A stretch of DNA of 64,000 nucleotides from Mycobacterium sp. ELW1 (GTDB taxonomy: Bacteria > Actinomycetota > Actinomycetes > Mycobacteriales > Mycobacteriaceae), in the NCBI RefSeq assembly GCF_008329905.1, contig NZ_CP032155.1:2976001-3040000 (forward strand), given 5' to 3'. The position numbers and the translations under genes are program-made. Below are positions 8,611 to 17,603 of the stretch, one piece after another. The notes under the pieces were generated by a model that did not search any database, had not been told where the DNA came from, and worked only from the letters and a program-made list of their open reading frames with translations. Every line of letters starts with the position of its first letter. Within the stretch, counting starts at the first letter, position 1.

Positions 8611-9879
8611 CTCGGCCCAGCCGCGCAGCACCCGGGTGTCGCGGCGGCTGCCGAGCCCGGCGAGCTGCGCCTCCGGGAAATGCGTGAAGAACCGGCGCAG
8701 ACCCACCTCGCCCTCGGCTCGCGCCAGCGCGGCCCCGAGGCAGAAATGCCGTCCGCCCGAAAAGGCAAGGTGTTTACCGGCATTGGGGCGGCTGACGTCG
8801 AAGCGGTGCGGGTCTTCGAACACCGCCGGGTCACGGTTGGCCGCCGCGAGATAGATCGCCACCATCTCGCCCGCCCGAACCGTTGCGCCGGCTACCTCGG
8901 TGTCTCGCAGGGCGATCCGCGCCGACAGCTGCACGGGCGACTCCAGGCGCAGGATCTCTTCGACGGCGCCCGGCCACAGTGACGGATCCTCCTGCAGCCG
9001 AGCAAGCTGGTCGGGGGAGTTGAGGAGCAATCGGATTCCGTTGCCCAGCAGGTTGACTGTGGTCTCGAACCCGGCGGCCAGTACCAGCCCGGCGACGCCG
9101 GCCAGTTCGTTCTCATCGAGGTGCTGACCCTCGTCCGAGGCGACGATCAGCTGGCTCATCAGGTCGTCGCCGGGATGCTCGCGAAGCTGTTGCAGGTGCG
9201 CGGCCAGCCACAGGTTGAATCCGGCAAGTCCCTTTTGCACCCGCTGGTACTGCGACCAGGACAATCCGACATCCAGGCTCGGAGCGGCGAGCTCGCCGAA
9301 TTCCAGAATCCGCGGCCGGTCGGCTTCCGGGACGCCGAGGATGTCGCCGATCACCGAAACGGGCAACTGCGCGCAATACCGCTCGACGATGTCGACGACG
9401 CCGGGACCGTCGGACAGCTGGTCGAGCAGGTCCGCCGCGGTGTCCTCGACCCGGTCCCGCAGCGCGGTCACGGCGCGCGAGGTGAACACGGACGAGACGG
9501 TCTTGCGGTACCGGGTGTGTTCGGGGGGCTCGACCGCCAGCAGGGACGGCGGCCGCAGCGGATGCAATAGGTCGTCGCGGGTGCGGCGCTCCACCCAGCG
9601 CAGCGGCTTGGGCAGGTTTCCGCCGAGGATGATCACCCGGAAATCGTCGGAGCGCAGGAGCTCGTGGGCGACCGCGTGGTCGAGAGTCAGGTACCCCACT
9701 CGAGTGGGAAGCATCGGACCCTGGGGACGCATCTCTTCGAAGAATGAGACCGGGTCGGCGCGCACGGCCGGGTCGAACGCCATCCGGGCCTGTGGGTCGC
9801 CGCGACGGGCCGCCGCACTGGCCGCCGCTCGGATCACGCCGTGCATCACCAACCAGTGCACCCGCTGCTTCATGTCCAT
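8563..9879 (-). CDS. cyp140: Cytochrome P450, CYP140 family
   Basis: 438 residues from the ATG at 9879 (MDMKQRVHWLVMHGVIR; MKQ at 9873 is an alternative). The heme-binding loop FSGGRHFCLG carries Cys380; the I-helix is LAAGFETTVN and the K-helix ExxR is EEILRLESP. From memory the whole sequence follows M. tuberculosis CYP140A1 (Rv1880c) closely, including the N-terminal HWLVMHGVIR and the RYRKTVS...FTSRAV block. The substrate is not known. Redox partners must come from elsewhere: no ferredoxin gene is adjacent. The 3' end overlaps the coiled-coil gene. Confidence 0.88.
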   Translation of the reverse strand: MDMKQRVHWLVMHGVIRAAASAAARRGDPQARMAFDPAVRADPVSFFEEMRPQGPMLPTRVGYLTLDHAVAHELLRSDDFRVIILGGNLPKPLRWVERRTRDDLLHPLRPPSLLAVEPPEHTRYRKTVSSVFTSRAVTALRDRVEDTAADLLDQLSDGPGVVDIVERYCAQLPVSVIGDILGVPEADRPRILEFGELAAPSLDVGLSWSQYQRVQKGLAGFNLWLAAHLQQLREHPGDDLMSQLIVASDEGQHLDENELAGVAGLVLAAGFETTVNLLGNGIRLLLNSPDQLARLQEDPSLWPGAVEEILRLESPVQLSARIALRDTEVAGATVRAGEMVAIYLAAANRDPAVFEDPHRFDVSRPNAGKHLAFSGGRHFCLGAALARAEGEVGLRRFFTHFPEAQLAGLGSRRDTRVLRGWAELPVSLGAPGLITSRD

Positions 9880-9914
9880 CACGCTACGAGTGCCGCACCG
9901 TCCGCGCCACAATG

Positions 9915-11195
9915 TCAGGCGGGTGTCCAGCTCACCGGCAGCCGTTTGATGCCATGGATGAACGCGGACAGCAGCATCGAGGGCTCCTCGGTGACCGCGA
10001 TATCGGGGATGCGGCGGTGCAGTTCTTCGAACACGACGGCGATCTCGCGGCGGGCGAGGTTGGCGCCGAGGCAGAAGTGGGCGCCGCCGCCGCCGAACCC
10101 GACGTGATGGTTGGGGGTGCGGGTGACGTCGAAGAGGTACGGGTTGGCGAACTTCTCCTCGTCGCGGTTGGCCGAGGCGTACCACATGGTGACCTTGTCA
10201 CCCTCGGCCATCGTGACCCCGCTGAGTTCGACGTCGCGGGTGACGGTGCGGCGCATGTAGATCACCGGCGACGCCCAGCGCACCACTTCCTCGACCGCGG
10301 TGTCGGTGACGCCGGCGAAGTCGTTCCACCAGATCTCACGCTGCTCGGGATAGCGGGTCAGCGCGAGCACGCCGTGGCTGATCGCGTTGCGGGTGGTCTC
10401 GTTTCCCGCGACGGCCAGCAGGATGAAGAACGAGGCGATCTCGGCCGACGTCAGCCGCTCCCCGTCGACCTCGGCCGCCACCAACGACGTGGTCAGGTCC
10501 TCCCGTGGGTTGATCCGCCGGTCCTCGGCGAGCGCGGTGGCGTAGGCGCCGATATCGAAGGCCACCTTGAGGAACTCGTCGAAGTCGGTGGTCAGGTCCG
10601 GGTCGCCGAAACCGAGAATGATGTTGGTCCAGTGGAATATCCGGTCGTGGTCGTCCTCGGGGATGCCCATCATGTCGCAGATGACCTGCAGCGGCAGCGG
10701 ACCGGAGAGCTCGGTGACCAGCTCGGCATTGCCGTCCGGATGGTTGGCGATCATCGCCGACACCAGTTGCTGCGCACGGTCGCGCACCGACGCCTCGGTG
10801 CGGGCCACCACCTTGGGGGTGAAGGCACTGCGCACGATGTTGCGCAGCCGCGCGTGCCGCGGGTCGTCCAGCGCGATCATCGAGCCGAAGTACTCGGCGA
10901 CCTCCGGGATCTGATCGCCGATCGTGATGTTCGGATAGGAGCTGAAGATGTCCGGGTGGCGGCTGGCGTAGAAGACATCGTCGAGCTTGGTCAACGCCCA
11001 GTGGCCGGGGCCTGCCTCGATACCCTCGAACTCCACCTCGTGGAAGAACTTGATCGGGGCCTCGCGGCGCAGAGTGGCGAACGCGCCGTCGCGCAGCGCG
11101 TCGTCCATGCCCCAGAACTCGAAGGTGCCGAGATTGATGTCCTCGAGCGCCATTTCGGGCGGCTGCTGACCATTGACTCGAGTGGCGATGCCCAT
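9915..11195 (-). CDS. cyp124: Cytochrome P450, CYP124 family
   Basis: 426 residues from the ATG at 11195 (MGIATRVNGQQPPEMALED). Heme loop GFGGGGAHFCLGANLARRE with Cys375, I-helix AVAGNETTRN, K-helix EEVVRW. The sequence tracks CYP124A1 (Rv2266), for example in ALTKLDDVFYASRHPDIFSS. CYP124 is known to omega-hydroxylate methyl-branched lipids and can oxidise the cholesterol side chain. It lies 36 bp upstream of cyp140 on the same strand, so the two may be co-transcribed. Confidence 0.9.
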   Translation of the reverse strand: MGIATRVNGQQPPEMALEDINLGTFEFWGMDDALRDGAFATLRREAPIKFFHEVEFEGIEAGPGHWALTKLDDVFYASRHPDIFSSYPNITIGDQIPEVAEYFGSMIALDDPRHARLRNIVRSAFTPKVVARTEASVRDRAQQLVSAMIANHPDGNAELVTELSGPLPLQVICDMMGIPEDDHDRIFHWTNIILGFGDPDLTTDFDEFLKVAFDIGAYATALAEDRRINPREDLTTSLVAAEVDGERLTSAEIASFFILLAVAGNETTRNAISHGVLALTRYPEQREIWWNDFAGVTDTAVEEVVRWASPVIYMRRTVTRDVELSGVTMAEGDKVTMWYASANRDEEKFANPYLFDVTRTPNHHVGFGGGGAHFCLGANLARREIAVVFEELHRRIPDIAVTEEPSMLLSAFIHGIKRLPVSWTPA

Positions 11196-11292
11196 GCGAA
11201 TCCGTTCCGTCGTCGCTGCGGTTAGTACGACAGTAGATTCTCTTCACCCACGGTCGTGTTCATTTCCGGATTCAGGCAAGCTTGCTCCCACG

Positions 11293-11961
11293 ATGACGCG
11301 CACCTCGACGACACTGCGTTTCGGCCTGCTGCTCACGCTGGCAAACGGCTTCCTGGACGCCTACACCTACCTCGCCCGCGGCGGGGTGTTCGCGAACGTG
11401 CAGACAGCCAACGTCATCCTCTTCGCGCTGGACACGAGTCAGGGCAAACTCAGCGCGGCGCTCGCGCATGTGTGGCCGCTGCTGGCGTTCTTCGCCGGCG
11501 TGGGGCTGGCGTCGCATCTGAAGTCGGGCCGGGTGGAGCGGTACCTGAAGCATCCGCTGCGCTGGACGATGCTGGTGCAGGCGGTGGTGCTGTTCATCAT
11601 CGGGTTCGTACCGACCACGGTGGCGCACAGCTATGTGACGGTGCCGATCTCGTTCGTCGCGGCCATGCAGATCGGGTTGTTCCGCAACATCGGTGATTTC
11701 GTGTATCTGCCGGTGGCGACCACCGGCAACCTGATGCGTCTGGTGGAAAGCGGTTACACCGGTTTCGTGGACCGCGACGCGACCGCGCGGCAGGCGTTCA
11801 CCACCTACGCCGCATTGACGGTGTTCTTCGCCGGCGGCGCGGTGGTCGGCGCGTTCGCCACCCGCGCCTGGAGCGTGCACGCGATCTGGATCCCGGCCGC
11901 CGTCCTGTTCGTCACGCTGATCCTGTTCGTCATCGACGAACGCAAGGGAGTGGAGCCATGA
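11293..11961 (+). CDS. YoaK/DUF1275 family membrane protein
   Basis: 222 residues from the ATG at 11293. About six hydrophobic segments run through the protein, with the family motif NGFLDAYTYLARGGVFANVQTAN near residues 18-40 and GNLMRL in the middle. YoaK/DUF1275 proteins are multi-pass membrane proteins of unknown transport role. Its last 4 bp overlap the start of the threonine-synthase-like gene (ATGA), so the two are translationally coupled. An in-frame upstream extension to 11173 would run into the cyp124 start and is not preferred. Confidence 0.8.
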   Translation: MTRTSTTLRFGLLLTLANGFLDAYTYLARGGVFANVQTANVILFALDTSQGKLSAALAHVWPLLAFFAGVGLASHLKSGRVERYLKHPLRWTMLVQAVVLFIIGFVPTTVAHSYVTVPISFVAAMQIGLFRNIGDFVYLPVATTGNLMRLVESGYTGFVDRDATARQAFTTYAALTVFFAGGAVVGAFATRAWSVHAIWIPAAVLFVTLILFVIDERKGVEP

Positions 11962-13040
11962 ATCTGCCGCCGCTGCAATGCCGCTCGTGCGGCCGGGAAT
12001 TCGACGTCGCCGCGCTGGTGTGGCGATGCCCGTGTGGCGGGGTACTCGACGTCATCGAGACGTGGCGACCCGAGGGCGATTCCGTGTTGCCGGTACCGGT
12101 CGGCGCATCGATCACCCTCGGTGAAGGAAACACCCCGATGATTCCGTCGACGACGCTGCCGGCCGTCCGGTTCAAGCTCGAATTCTTCAGTCCCACCCTG
12201 TCTTTCAAAGATCGCGGCGCGGTGGTCCTGGCGGCGCTCGCTGATCGGCTCGGGGTCCGGGAGGCCGTTGTGGACAGCAGCGGCAATGCCGGAACCGCGG
12301 CCGCCGCGTATCTCGCCAGGGCCGGCATCGACTGCCAGGTGCTGGTTCCGGAGGCGACCTCGCCGGAGAAGCTCGCCCAGATCCGCGCGCACGGCGCCGC
12401 ACTGACGCTGGTGGAGGGGGACCGCGCCGCGACCGCTGCCGCGGCGGCCCGGATCGCGCAGCGCCCCGGCATCTTCTACGCCAGTCACGTCTACCACCCG
12501 TATTTCGTGCACGGCGTGAAGACCTACGGATACGAGATCTGGCAGCAGAACGGACGCACGCTGCCGTCGGCGGTGCTGGTTCCCGTCGGCAACGGGACGC
12601 TGCTGCTGGGCTGCCACCTCGCCTTCACCGAGTTGGTCGCCGCCGGTCTGGCCGACCGGATGCCGGCGCTGATCGCGGTCCAGGCGGCCGGGTGTGCACC
12701 GCTGGCGGCGGGGTGGGACGGCCGAGTTGCGGCCCTGGGGTCCACGGTGGCCGAGGGCATCGCGATCACCGCGCCGCCCCGCGCCGAGCAGATCCTGGCC
12801 GCGGTGCGCGATTCGGGCGGCACGATCGTCACCGTCGACGACGACGCGATCGTGGCGGGGCGTCAGGCGCTGGCTCGTGAGGGCCTGTTCGTCGAGCCGA
12901 CGGCAGCGGTCTGTTACGCGGCGGCGGCCGGCGCCGCCGCCCGATCAGGCCCCGACTGGGAGCGGATCAACGATGTGTTGGCCAACGGCGACGTGGTGAT
13001 TCCGTTGTGCGGCGCGGGTCTCAAGCATCCCGGAGATTGA
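11958..13040 (+). CDS. Threonine-synthase-like PLP-dependent enzyme
   Basis: 360 residues. It opens with a four-Cys zinc-ribbon-like element (CRSCGREF...RCPCGG, residues 7-33) typical of class II threonine synthases. The fold-type II PLP motifs follow: SFKDRGA with the Schiff-base Lys, DSSGNAGTAAAAY for phosphate and substrate binding, PVGNGTLL as the PLP-phosphate loop, and EPTAAV late. Threonine synthase or a related beta-replacing lyase is likely; the housekeeping thrC normally sits with hom and thrB, so this may be a paralogue with another substrate. The gene overlaps the YoaK gene by 4 bp. Confidence 0.78.
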   Translation: MNLPPLQCRSCGREFDVAALVWRCPCGGVLDVIETWRPEGDSVLPVPVGASITLGEGNTPMIPSTTLPAVRFKLEFFSPTLSFKDRGAVVLAALADRLGVREAVVDSSGNAGTAAAAYLARAGIDCQVLVPEATSPEKLAQIRAHGAALTLVEGDRAATAAAAARIAQRPGIFYASHVYHPYFVHGVKTYGYEIWQQNGRTLPSAVLVPVGNGTLLLGCHLAFTELVAAGLADRMPALIAVQAAGCAPLAAGWDGRVAALGSTVAEGIAITAPPRAEQILAAVRDSGGTIVTVDDDAIVAGRQALAREGLFVEPTAAVCYAAAAGAAARSGPDWERINDVLANGDVVIPLCGAGLKHPGD

Positions 13041-13068
13041 ACCGCGCTCCAGCGGGAACGTATGAGGC

Positions 13069-13257
13069 ATGGCAACTTACCGCGTGACCAACCCGCATGG
13101 CGAGATCGTCGACACCAAAGACATCGAGAGCGCCGAGGACGCGCACGCCTGGTTCGTGGACTCCAGAGCCGACAACTCCGAGCTGGGCTGGCGGATGGAG
13201 GTCGAGCACGACGGTGAGTGGAGCTTCTTCGACGACACCGAGGGCAGCTCCGACTGA
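13069..13257 (+). CDS. Small conserved-looking acidic protein
   Basis: 62 residues (MATYRVTNPHGEIVDTKDIE...). It is acidic, has no signal or membrane segment, and reads as a compact beta/alpha domain ending EWSFFDDTEGSSD. It starts 28 bp after the threonine-synthase-like gene and could be in its transcript. Codon usage looks like real coding DNA. No family is recognised. Confidence 0.6.
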   Translation: MATYRVTNPHGEIVDTKDIESAEDAHAWFVDSRADNSELGWRMEVEHDGEWSFFDDTEGSSD

Positions 13258-13276
13258 CAGCCGAACCGACGATGCG

Positions 13277-13780
13277 TCAGGCCAGGTCCCACCTCATCGT
13301 GCGGGCGAACGTCACCGCATCCTCGGAGATGGTTCCCAACTTCTTCGACGCCTCGATGTAGCCCTTGACCATCGGCATGAAATTCATCGGGTTGTAGGCG
13401 TCTTCCTCGTAGCTCCACAGTCCGTCACCGGCGTACTTGAGCACGGAGATGTTGGGCTCCTCGTGGATGCTGCCGTCGCCGGGATCGCGCATCCGGTTCT
13501 GGAACTCGCAGATGACCCAGCCCTTGTCCACGTCGATGGAGTGCCAGGTCGACGGGAACCACGGCATCTCGGTGCCGGGAAAAGTGTTCATGGTGTTGAC
13601 GATCCATTTCCGGATCGCTTCCCGGCCATGGAACGTGCCGTAGGAATGTTCGACGTATGTGGCGTCCTCGGTGAACTGGTCGGCGAACCGCGACCAGTCC
13701 CAGCTGTCGGCGATACCGACGACGACCTGCTTGTGTTCCTCGAACGCGGACTCAATCTCTTCGCGTGACCACCGACCCAT
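13277..13780 (-). CDS. SnoaL/NTF2-like protein
   Basis: 167 residues from the ATG at 13780. The pattern IADSWDWSRFADQFTEDATYVEHSYGTFHGREAIRKWI is a standard SnoaL-like/NTF2 domain start, followed by a strand-rich half (VICEFQNRMRDPGDG, ISVLKYAGDGLWSYEEDAY). Such proteins are small cone-shaped isomerases, hydratases or non-catalytic binders, often beside lipid-catabolic genes. A short C-terminal helix (GYIEASKKLGTISE) is extra. The role is unknown. Confidence 0.75.
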   Translation of the reverse strand: MGRWSREEIESAFEEHKQVVVGIADSWDWSRFADQFTEDATYVEHSYGTFHGREAIRKWIVNTMNTFPGTEMPWFPSTWHSIDVDKGWVICEFQNRMRDPGDGSIHEEPNISVLKYAGDGLWSYEEDAYNPMNFMPMVKGYIEASKKLGTISEDAVTFARTMRWDLA

Positions 13781-13821
13781 GCACCGGTTGTATCAAACCG
13801 ACCGGCACCCGCGGCGAGGAT

Positions 13822-14277
13822 TCAGTTGTTCTCGACGACCTTCTTGATCCGTTCCAGCGTTGTCCGCATGTCGCGTTCGTTGCGCCGGACTCGCAGAAAT
13901 CCGCCGAACACCTCGAACACCCGTATGAGCGCCGATTTCGGCATCCAGAAGGATTCGGTCACATCGGTGCCGTCACCGCTGGGCTCGAGGCGGTAGTGCC
14001 AGTTGTTGAGCGCCTTGTCGCCGGCGAGGACGGCGAAGCCGAATTCGCGTCCCGGTTCGCAGGCGGTGACGCGGCACGTGGTCCAGTAGACCGGGCCGAT
14101 CTCGTTGCGCCGCACATGCCCGCGGAACTTCGCGCCCAGCGCCGGGCCGGTGGCGCCGTCGAGCCATTCGGACTCGAACACCTCCGGTGAGAACTCGCCG
14201 GTTCTGGTGATGTCGGCGATGACATGCCAGATCTTGTCTGCCGGTGCGGCCATGTGCACTGTCGCGGAGCCTTCCAT
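13822..14277 (-). CDS. SRPBCC (polyketide cyclase/START-like) protein
   Basis: 151 residues from the ATG at 14277. It opens with SATVHMAAPADKIWHVIADITRTGEFSPE, the typical SRPBCC start, and ends with the long C-terminal helix (RRNERDMRTTLERIKKVVENN). The fold makes a deep cavity for lipids or other hydrophobic ligands. It is in the same orientation as the SnoaL-like gene downstream, and 64 bp from the divergent second SRPBCC gene. Confidence 0.8.
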   Translation of the reverse strand: MEGSATVHMAAPADKIWHVIADITRTGEFSPEVFESEWLDGATGPALGAKFRGHVRRNEIGPVYWTTCRVTACEPGREFGFAVLAGDKALNNWHYRLEPSGDGTDVTESFWMPKSALIRVFEVFGGFLRVRRNERDMRTTLERIKKVVENN

Positions 14278-14341
14278 GGGACCTGATCCTATGCAGCCGG
14301 CGCCCCGGCCCGAACGACTATGCGGCGTAGCGTTGGCAGAC

Positions 14342-14752
14342 ATGGGGTTTGGTGTGCGAGTTCGGCTGCCGATGGTGATCGTGGACCGCGTAGTGGCGTC
14401 CCCGCCCGACGCGGTCTGGACCGTGCTGACGGATCTGGCGGCCTGGCCCCGGTGGGGCCCGTCGATCAGCCGGGCCGCCCTCGACTCCGGCGGCAGGCAT
14501 CTGGAGGCCGGCTCCACCGGAACGGTGTGGGCGATCGGTGGTGTCCGGGTCCCGTTCACGGTGACCGAATTCGATGCCGGGCGACGGTGGGCGTGGTCAG
14601 TGGCCGGGGTGCCGGCCACCGCTCACGGTGTCGAGCCGGCGGCGGGCGGGTGCCGGGTCTGGTTCGAGGTGCCGTGGTGGGCGGCGCCCTACACCACGGT
14701 GTGTGCGATTGCGTTGCGCCGCATCGACTCTCTGGCCGCTACGCAGACGTGA
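14342..14752 (+). CDS. SRPBCC family protein
   Basis: 136 residues from the ATG at 14342. The helix-grip signature VIVDRVVASPPDAVWTVLTDLAAWPRWGPS is clear, followed by GSTGTVWAIGGVRVPFTVTEFD and a C-terminal helix (APYTTVCAIALRRIDSLA). It is divergent from the neighbouring SRPBCC gene, so the pair may share a promoter region. The final 14 bp overlap the end of the convergent polysaccharide deacetylase gene. The ligand is unknown. Confidence 0.75.
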   Translation: MGFGVRVRLPMVIVDRVVASPPDAVWTVLTDLAAWPRWGPSISRAALDSGGRHLEAGSTGTVWAIGGVRVPFTVTEFDAGRRWAWSVAGVPATAHGVEPAAGGCRVWFEVPWWAAPYTTVCAIALRRIDSLAATQT

Positions 14753-15563
14753 CGTGGGGGATCTCCGGCTGCAGGAACACGTCGTTGAGGGTGACCGTGC
14801 GCAGATTGCGCGACCGGATGACGTCGACCAGTGCGGGGAAGACGTGCGTGACCGGCGGATGGTTGAGGTGGCCGATCACGATGTTCTGCTGGATGAAGTA
14901 CTGATCGGCCATCTTCACGATGAAGTCCTCGGCCACCGGTGTGGAGTCGGCCAGCGAGCCCGCCCACAGGGTCGGAACGCGGTATCCCAGATCGGCGGCC
15001 ACCGCGTCGACGGTGTCGTTGTGACTGCCGTACGGCGGTCGGAAATACGGTGTGGCATCGGCACCGAACGTGTTGCGCAGGAACTGGTCGTTGCGCTGCA
15101 ACTGGTCGGCGACCTGCTCCTTGGTCAGTGTGGTCAGGTCGGGGTGGGACCACGTGTGGTTGCCGAGCTGAATCTGGCCGGAGTCCACCAGCGGCCGCAA
15201 CAGGGCCGCGTTGTCGCGCCAGGAGTCGTAGACCCCGTTGACGAAGAAGGTGAGCCGGATCCCGGTGTCCTTGGCCAACTGGGTGTAGAGCCGGACCACC
15301 TCGGAGTCCACCCCGTCGTCGACGGTGAGGGCCAGCAGGTCGCCCTTGCCGGGGATCCTGGTCAGTTCGCCGCCGCCCGGCAACGGGATACGCGCCGTGG
15401 TCGGCGGTGGGGGCAGTAGTGGCGCTGCGCCGAGCGGCGGCGGGGGAGCCTTGGCCGCCGGCGGAGGATTCGTCTGTGACATCGCGATCGCGCTGGACGC
15501 GCCGACCAGTCCGGCCGAGGCGAACAACCCGATCACGAACTGGCGGCGGGTTACCTCGGGCAC
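14739..15563 (-). CDS. Tat-exported polysaccharide deacetylase (NodB domain)
   Basis: 274 residues from a GTG at 15563 (VPEVTRRQFVIGLFASAG). TRRQF plus the hydrophobic stretch is a twin-arginine signal. A Pro/Ala-rich linker (~30-55) leads to the NodB domain with its metal-binding motifs: LTVDDG, GNHTWSHPDL (H-x3-H) and FRPPYGSHN, then GHLNHP near the end. Family members remove N- or O-acetyl groups from peptidoglycan or other surface glycans. A much longer open frame upstream runs through the antiparallel LLM gene and is not coding. Confidence 0.85.
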   Translation of the reverse strand: MPEVTRRQFVIGLFASAGLVGASSAIAMSQTNPPPAAKAPPPPLGAAPLLPPPPTTARIPLPGGGELTRIPGKGDLLALTVDDGVDSEVVRLYTQLAKDTGIRLTFFVNGVYDSWRDNAALLRPLVDSGQIQLGNHTWSHPDLTTLTKEQVADQLQRNDQFLRNTFGADATPYFRPPYGSHNDTVDAVAADLGYRVPTLWAGSLADSTPVAEDFIVKMADQYFIQQNIVIGHLNHPPVTHVFPALVDVIRSRNLRTVTLNDVFLQPEIPHVTSA

Positions 15564-15689
15564 GTCACGATCCCACAACCCCAAGTCACATCTGTAACAC
15601 CCGTCACACCGATAGGCTAAGCTGTGCGACCGCCGAAACCCGGTACATCCGCCGCTGTGTCGCCGCCCGGACCGGGCTACCGTGGCGAG

Positions 15690-16574
15690 GTGAGCGACGT
15701 GAAGATCCGCTTCGGGATCAGCTTCGGTAGCGGAGTCGAGGATCTGCCCCGCGTCGTGGACCGGCTCGAGGCGGCCGGCATCGACTCCCTGTGGTTTTCC
15801 GAGCTGGTGTACACCCCGGCCGTCGACCCGTTCGCCGGAATGGCGTACACGCTGGGGCGCACCACCCGCCTCAAAGTCGGCACCTCGGTGGCGGTGCTGC
15901 CCGGGCGCAACCCGGTTCTGGTCGCCAAACAGCTGGCATCGCTGGCCGCCCTCGGCCCCAAGCGGGTGCTGCCGGCATTCGGTCTGCGCCCCGCGTCGAA
16001 GGCGGAGTGGGACCTGTTTCCGGTGCCCGACGGGCAGCGCGCGGCGGTGTTCGACGAGGCGCTGGAAGTGTTGCGCGCGTTGCTCACTGGCGACGCTGTC
16101 ACCTTCGACGGCAAGTACTTTCAGCTCGCCGGCGTTTCGCTGGGCATCCGTCCGCCGGTGCCGGTCGAGGTCTGGCTCGGCGGTTCGGCACCGGCGGCAT
16201 TTCGCCGGATCGGACGGCTGGCTGACGGCTGGCTGGGCAGCTTCCTCACTGCCGACGAGGCGCGGGTGGCCCGGGAGAGCATCGAGCGCGCCGCGGCGGA
16301 GGCGGGCCGCACGGTCGAACCGGACCACTACGGGCTGAGCCTGGCCGTTGCCGACGGGCACCTGCCCGACGAGGTCGCCGCCGCAGTCCGGTCCCGACGC
16401 TCCGACGTGGATCCGTCCGAACTGATCGCAGACGACTGGTCGCAGCTGCACCGGCAACTCGACGGGCTGATCGCCGCGGGGCTGAGCAAGTTCGTCATCC
16501 GACCGGTCGGCGACACCCCCGCCGACGAGTTCATCGAACGTTTCATCCACGAGCTGTTGCCCCGGCAGAACTGA
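15690..16574 (+). CDS. LLM-class F420-dependent oxidoreductase
   Basis: 294 residues from the GTG at 15690 (VSDVKIRFGISFGSG); a second GTG at 15699 is equally possible. The bacterial-luciferase-like TIM barrel is seen in IDSLWFSELVY, VGTSVAVLPGRNPVLVAKQLASL, VPVEVWLGGSAPAAFRRIGRLADGWLGS. Mycobacterial members of this length use F420 to reduce or oxidise small molecules. It follows a divergent deacetylase gene and precedes the DUF4331 gene by 18 bp, but a functional tie is not evident. Confidence 0.8.
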   Translation: MSDVKIRFGISFGSGVEDLPRVVDRLEAAGIDSLWFSELVYTPAVDPFAGMAYTLGRTTRLKVGTSVAVLPGRNPVLVAKQLASLAALGPKRVLPAFGLRPASKAEWDLFPVPDGQRAAVFDEALEVLRALLTGDAVTFDGKYFQLAGVSLGIRPPVPVEVWLGGSAPAAFRRIGRLADGWLGSFLTADEARVARESIERAAAEAGRTVEPDHYGLSLAVADGHLPDEVAAAVRSRRSDVDPSELIADDWSQLHRQLDGLIAAGLSKFVIRPVGDTPADEFIERFIHELLPRQN

Positions 16575-16592
16575 TCCGGCAAGGTTTCGTTG

Positions 16593-17603
16593 ATGTCGAA
16601 CCATTTCACCGGCTTGAGTCTGGGTCCACCACTGGGCGATCAACGGCTGGATCTGTGCGATCTCTATGCATTTCAGTCGCCCTCCGACCCCGCCCGCACG
16701 GTGCTCATCCTGAACGCCAACCCGAACGCCGACGCGCTGCATCCCGATGCCATCTATCGGCTGGCCGTCGACAGCAACGGTGACCTGCGCAACGACATCG
16801 CGTTCAGCTTCGTGTTCTCGGCGCCCGAGGACGGGCGGCAGACGGTCGACGTCTTCAAGGCTGTCGGCGACGAAGCGGAATCACCGTATGCGGTGGGGGA
16901 GAAGATCTTCGAGAACGTCGAGGTGTCCTTCGGCGAAAACGCGAACGTCGTCCAGTCGGACGGCTACACCTTCGCCGCCGGCGCGCGCAGCGATGCGTTC
17001 TTCTTCGACTTCGACGGCATCAAGAATCTGTTCGACACCACCGGCGGACGCAACTTCACCGCGCCGCACCTCGGTGGTGAGTCACCGTGGACCGGGGTGG
17101 ACTCCAATCTGACGGCCAACGTGTTCTCGATCGCCATCGAACTGCCGACCGCGGAGCTGGCGCCTGATCCCGACCTTCGGATCTGGGGGCGCTGCAGCCT
17201 GAACCGCGACGGCGAACTGCTGCACGTCGACCGCGCCGGGCATCCTTCGGTGAGCAGTTTCTTCAACACCGACGACACCAAAGAGGAGTACAACGCCAGC
17301 GAGCCGATCCGCGATCGGGAGCGCTGGATCGGGCAGTTCATCCACTTGATGGGACATACCGGCGGCTACACCGACGACGAGGCCATCGAGGCGATCGACA
17401 CCGAGGGCACGCTGCCGGACATGCTGACCTTCGATCCCGCGAAACCGGCGAAGTACCCCAACGGACGGACGTTCAGAGATGACGTCATCGACTACCGGTT
17501 GGCGTTCCTGACCAAGGGTGATTGCCCGCCAAGCGGTCTCGCTCCCCACACCGACACCCTCGACGTCTTTCCGTACCTGGGCAACCCGCACCCGGCGGGT
17601 TAG
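16593..17603 (+). CDS. DUF4331 family protein
   Basis: 336 residues from the ATG at 16593, with an AAGG ribosome site just upstream. The opening MSNHFTGLSLGPPLGDQRLD, then LCDLYAFQSPSDPARTVLILNANP and the FFFDFDGIKNLF segment, are the pattern of DUF4331 proteins. There is no signal peptide. Members occur with redox and stress genes but have no proven function. The last 4 bp overlap the convergent chorismate mutase gene. Confidence 0.8.
   Translation: MSNHFTGLSLGPPLGDQRLDLCDLYAFQSPSDPARTVLILNANPNADALHPDAIYRLAVDSNGDLRNDIAFSFVFSAPEDGRQTVDVFKAVGDEAESPYAVGEKIFENVEVSFGENANVVQSDGYTFAAGARSDAFFFDFDGIKNLFDTTGGRNFTAPHLGGESPWTGVDSNLTANVFSIAIELPTAELAPDPDLRIWGRCSLNRDGELLHVDRAGHPSVSSFFNTDDTKEEYNASEPIRDRERWIGQFIHLMGHTGGYTDDEAIEAIDTEGTLPDMLTFDPAKPAKYPNGRTFRDDVIDYRLAFLTKGDCPPSGLAPHTDTLDVFPYLGNPHPAG

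Noticed and set aside
11271..11285. CAAGCTTG as a KstR2-type site
   Set aside because: KstR2 sites need CAAG-N2-CTTG; here the halves are adjacent with no spacer.
15564..16742. Upstream extension of the polysaccharide deacetylase frame to 667 codons
   Set aside because: The Tat signal at the GTG at 15563 marks the true start; the extension reads through the antiparallel LLM gene.
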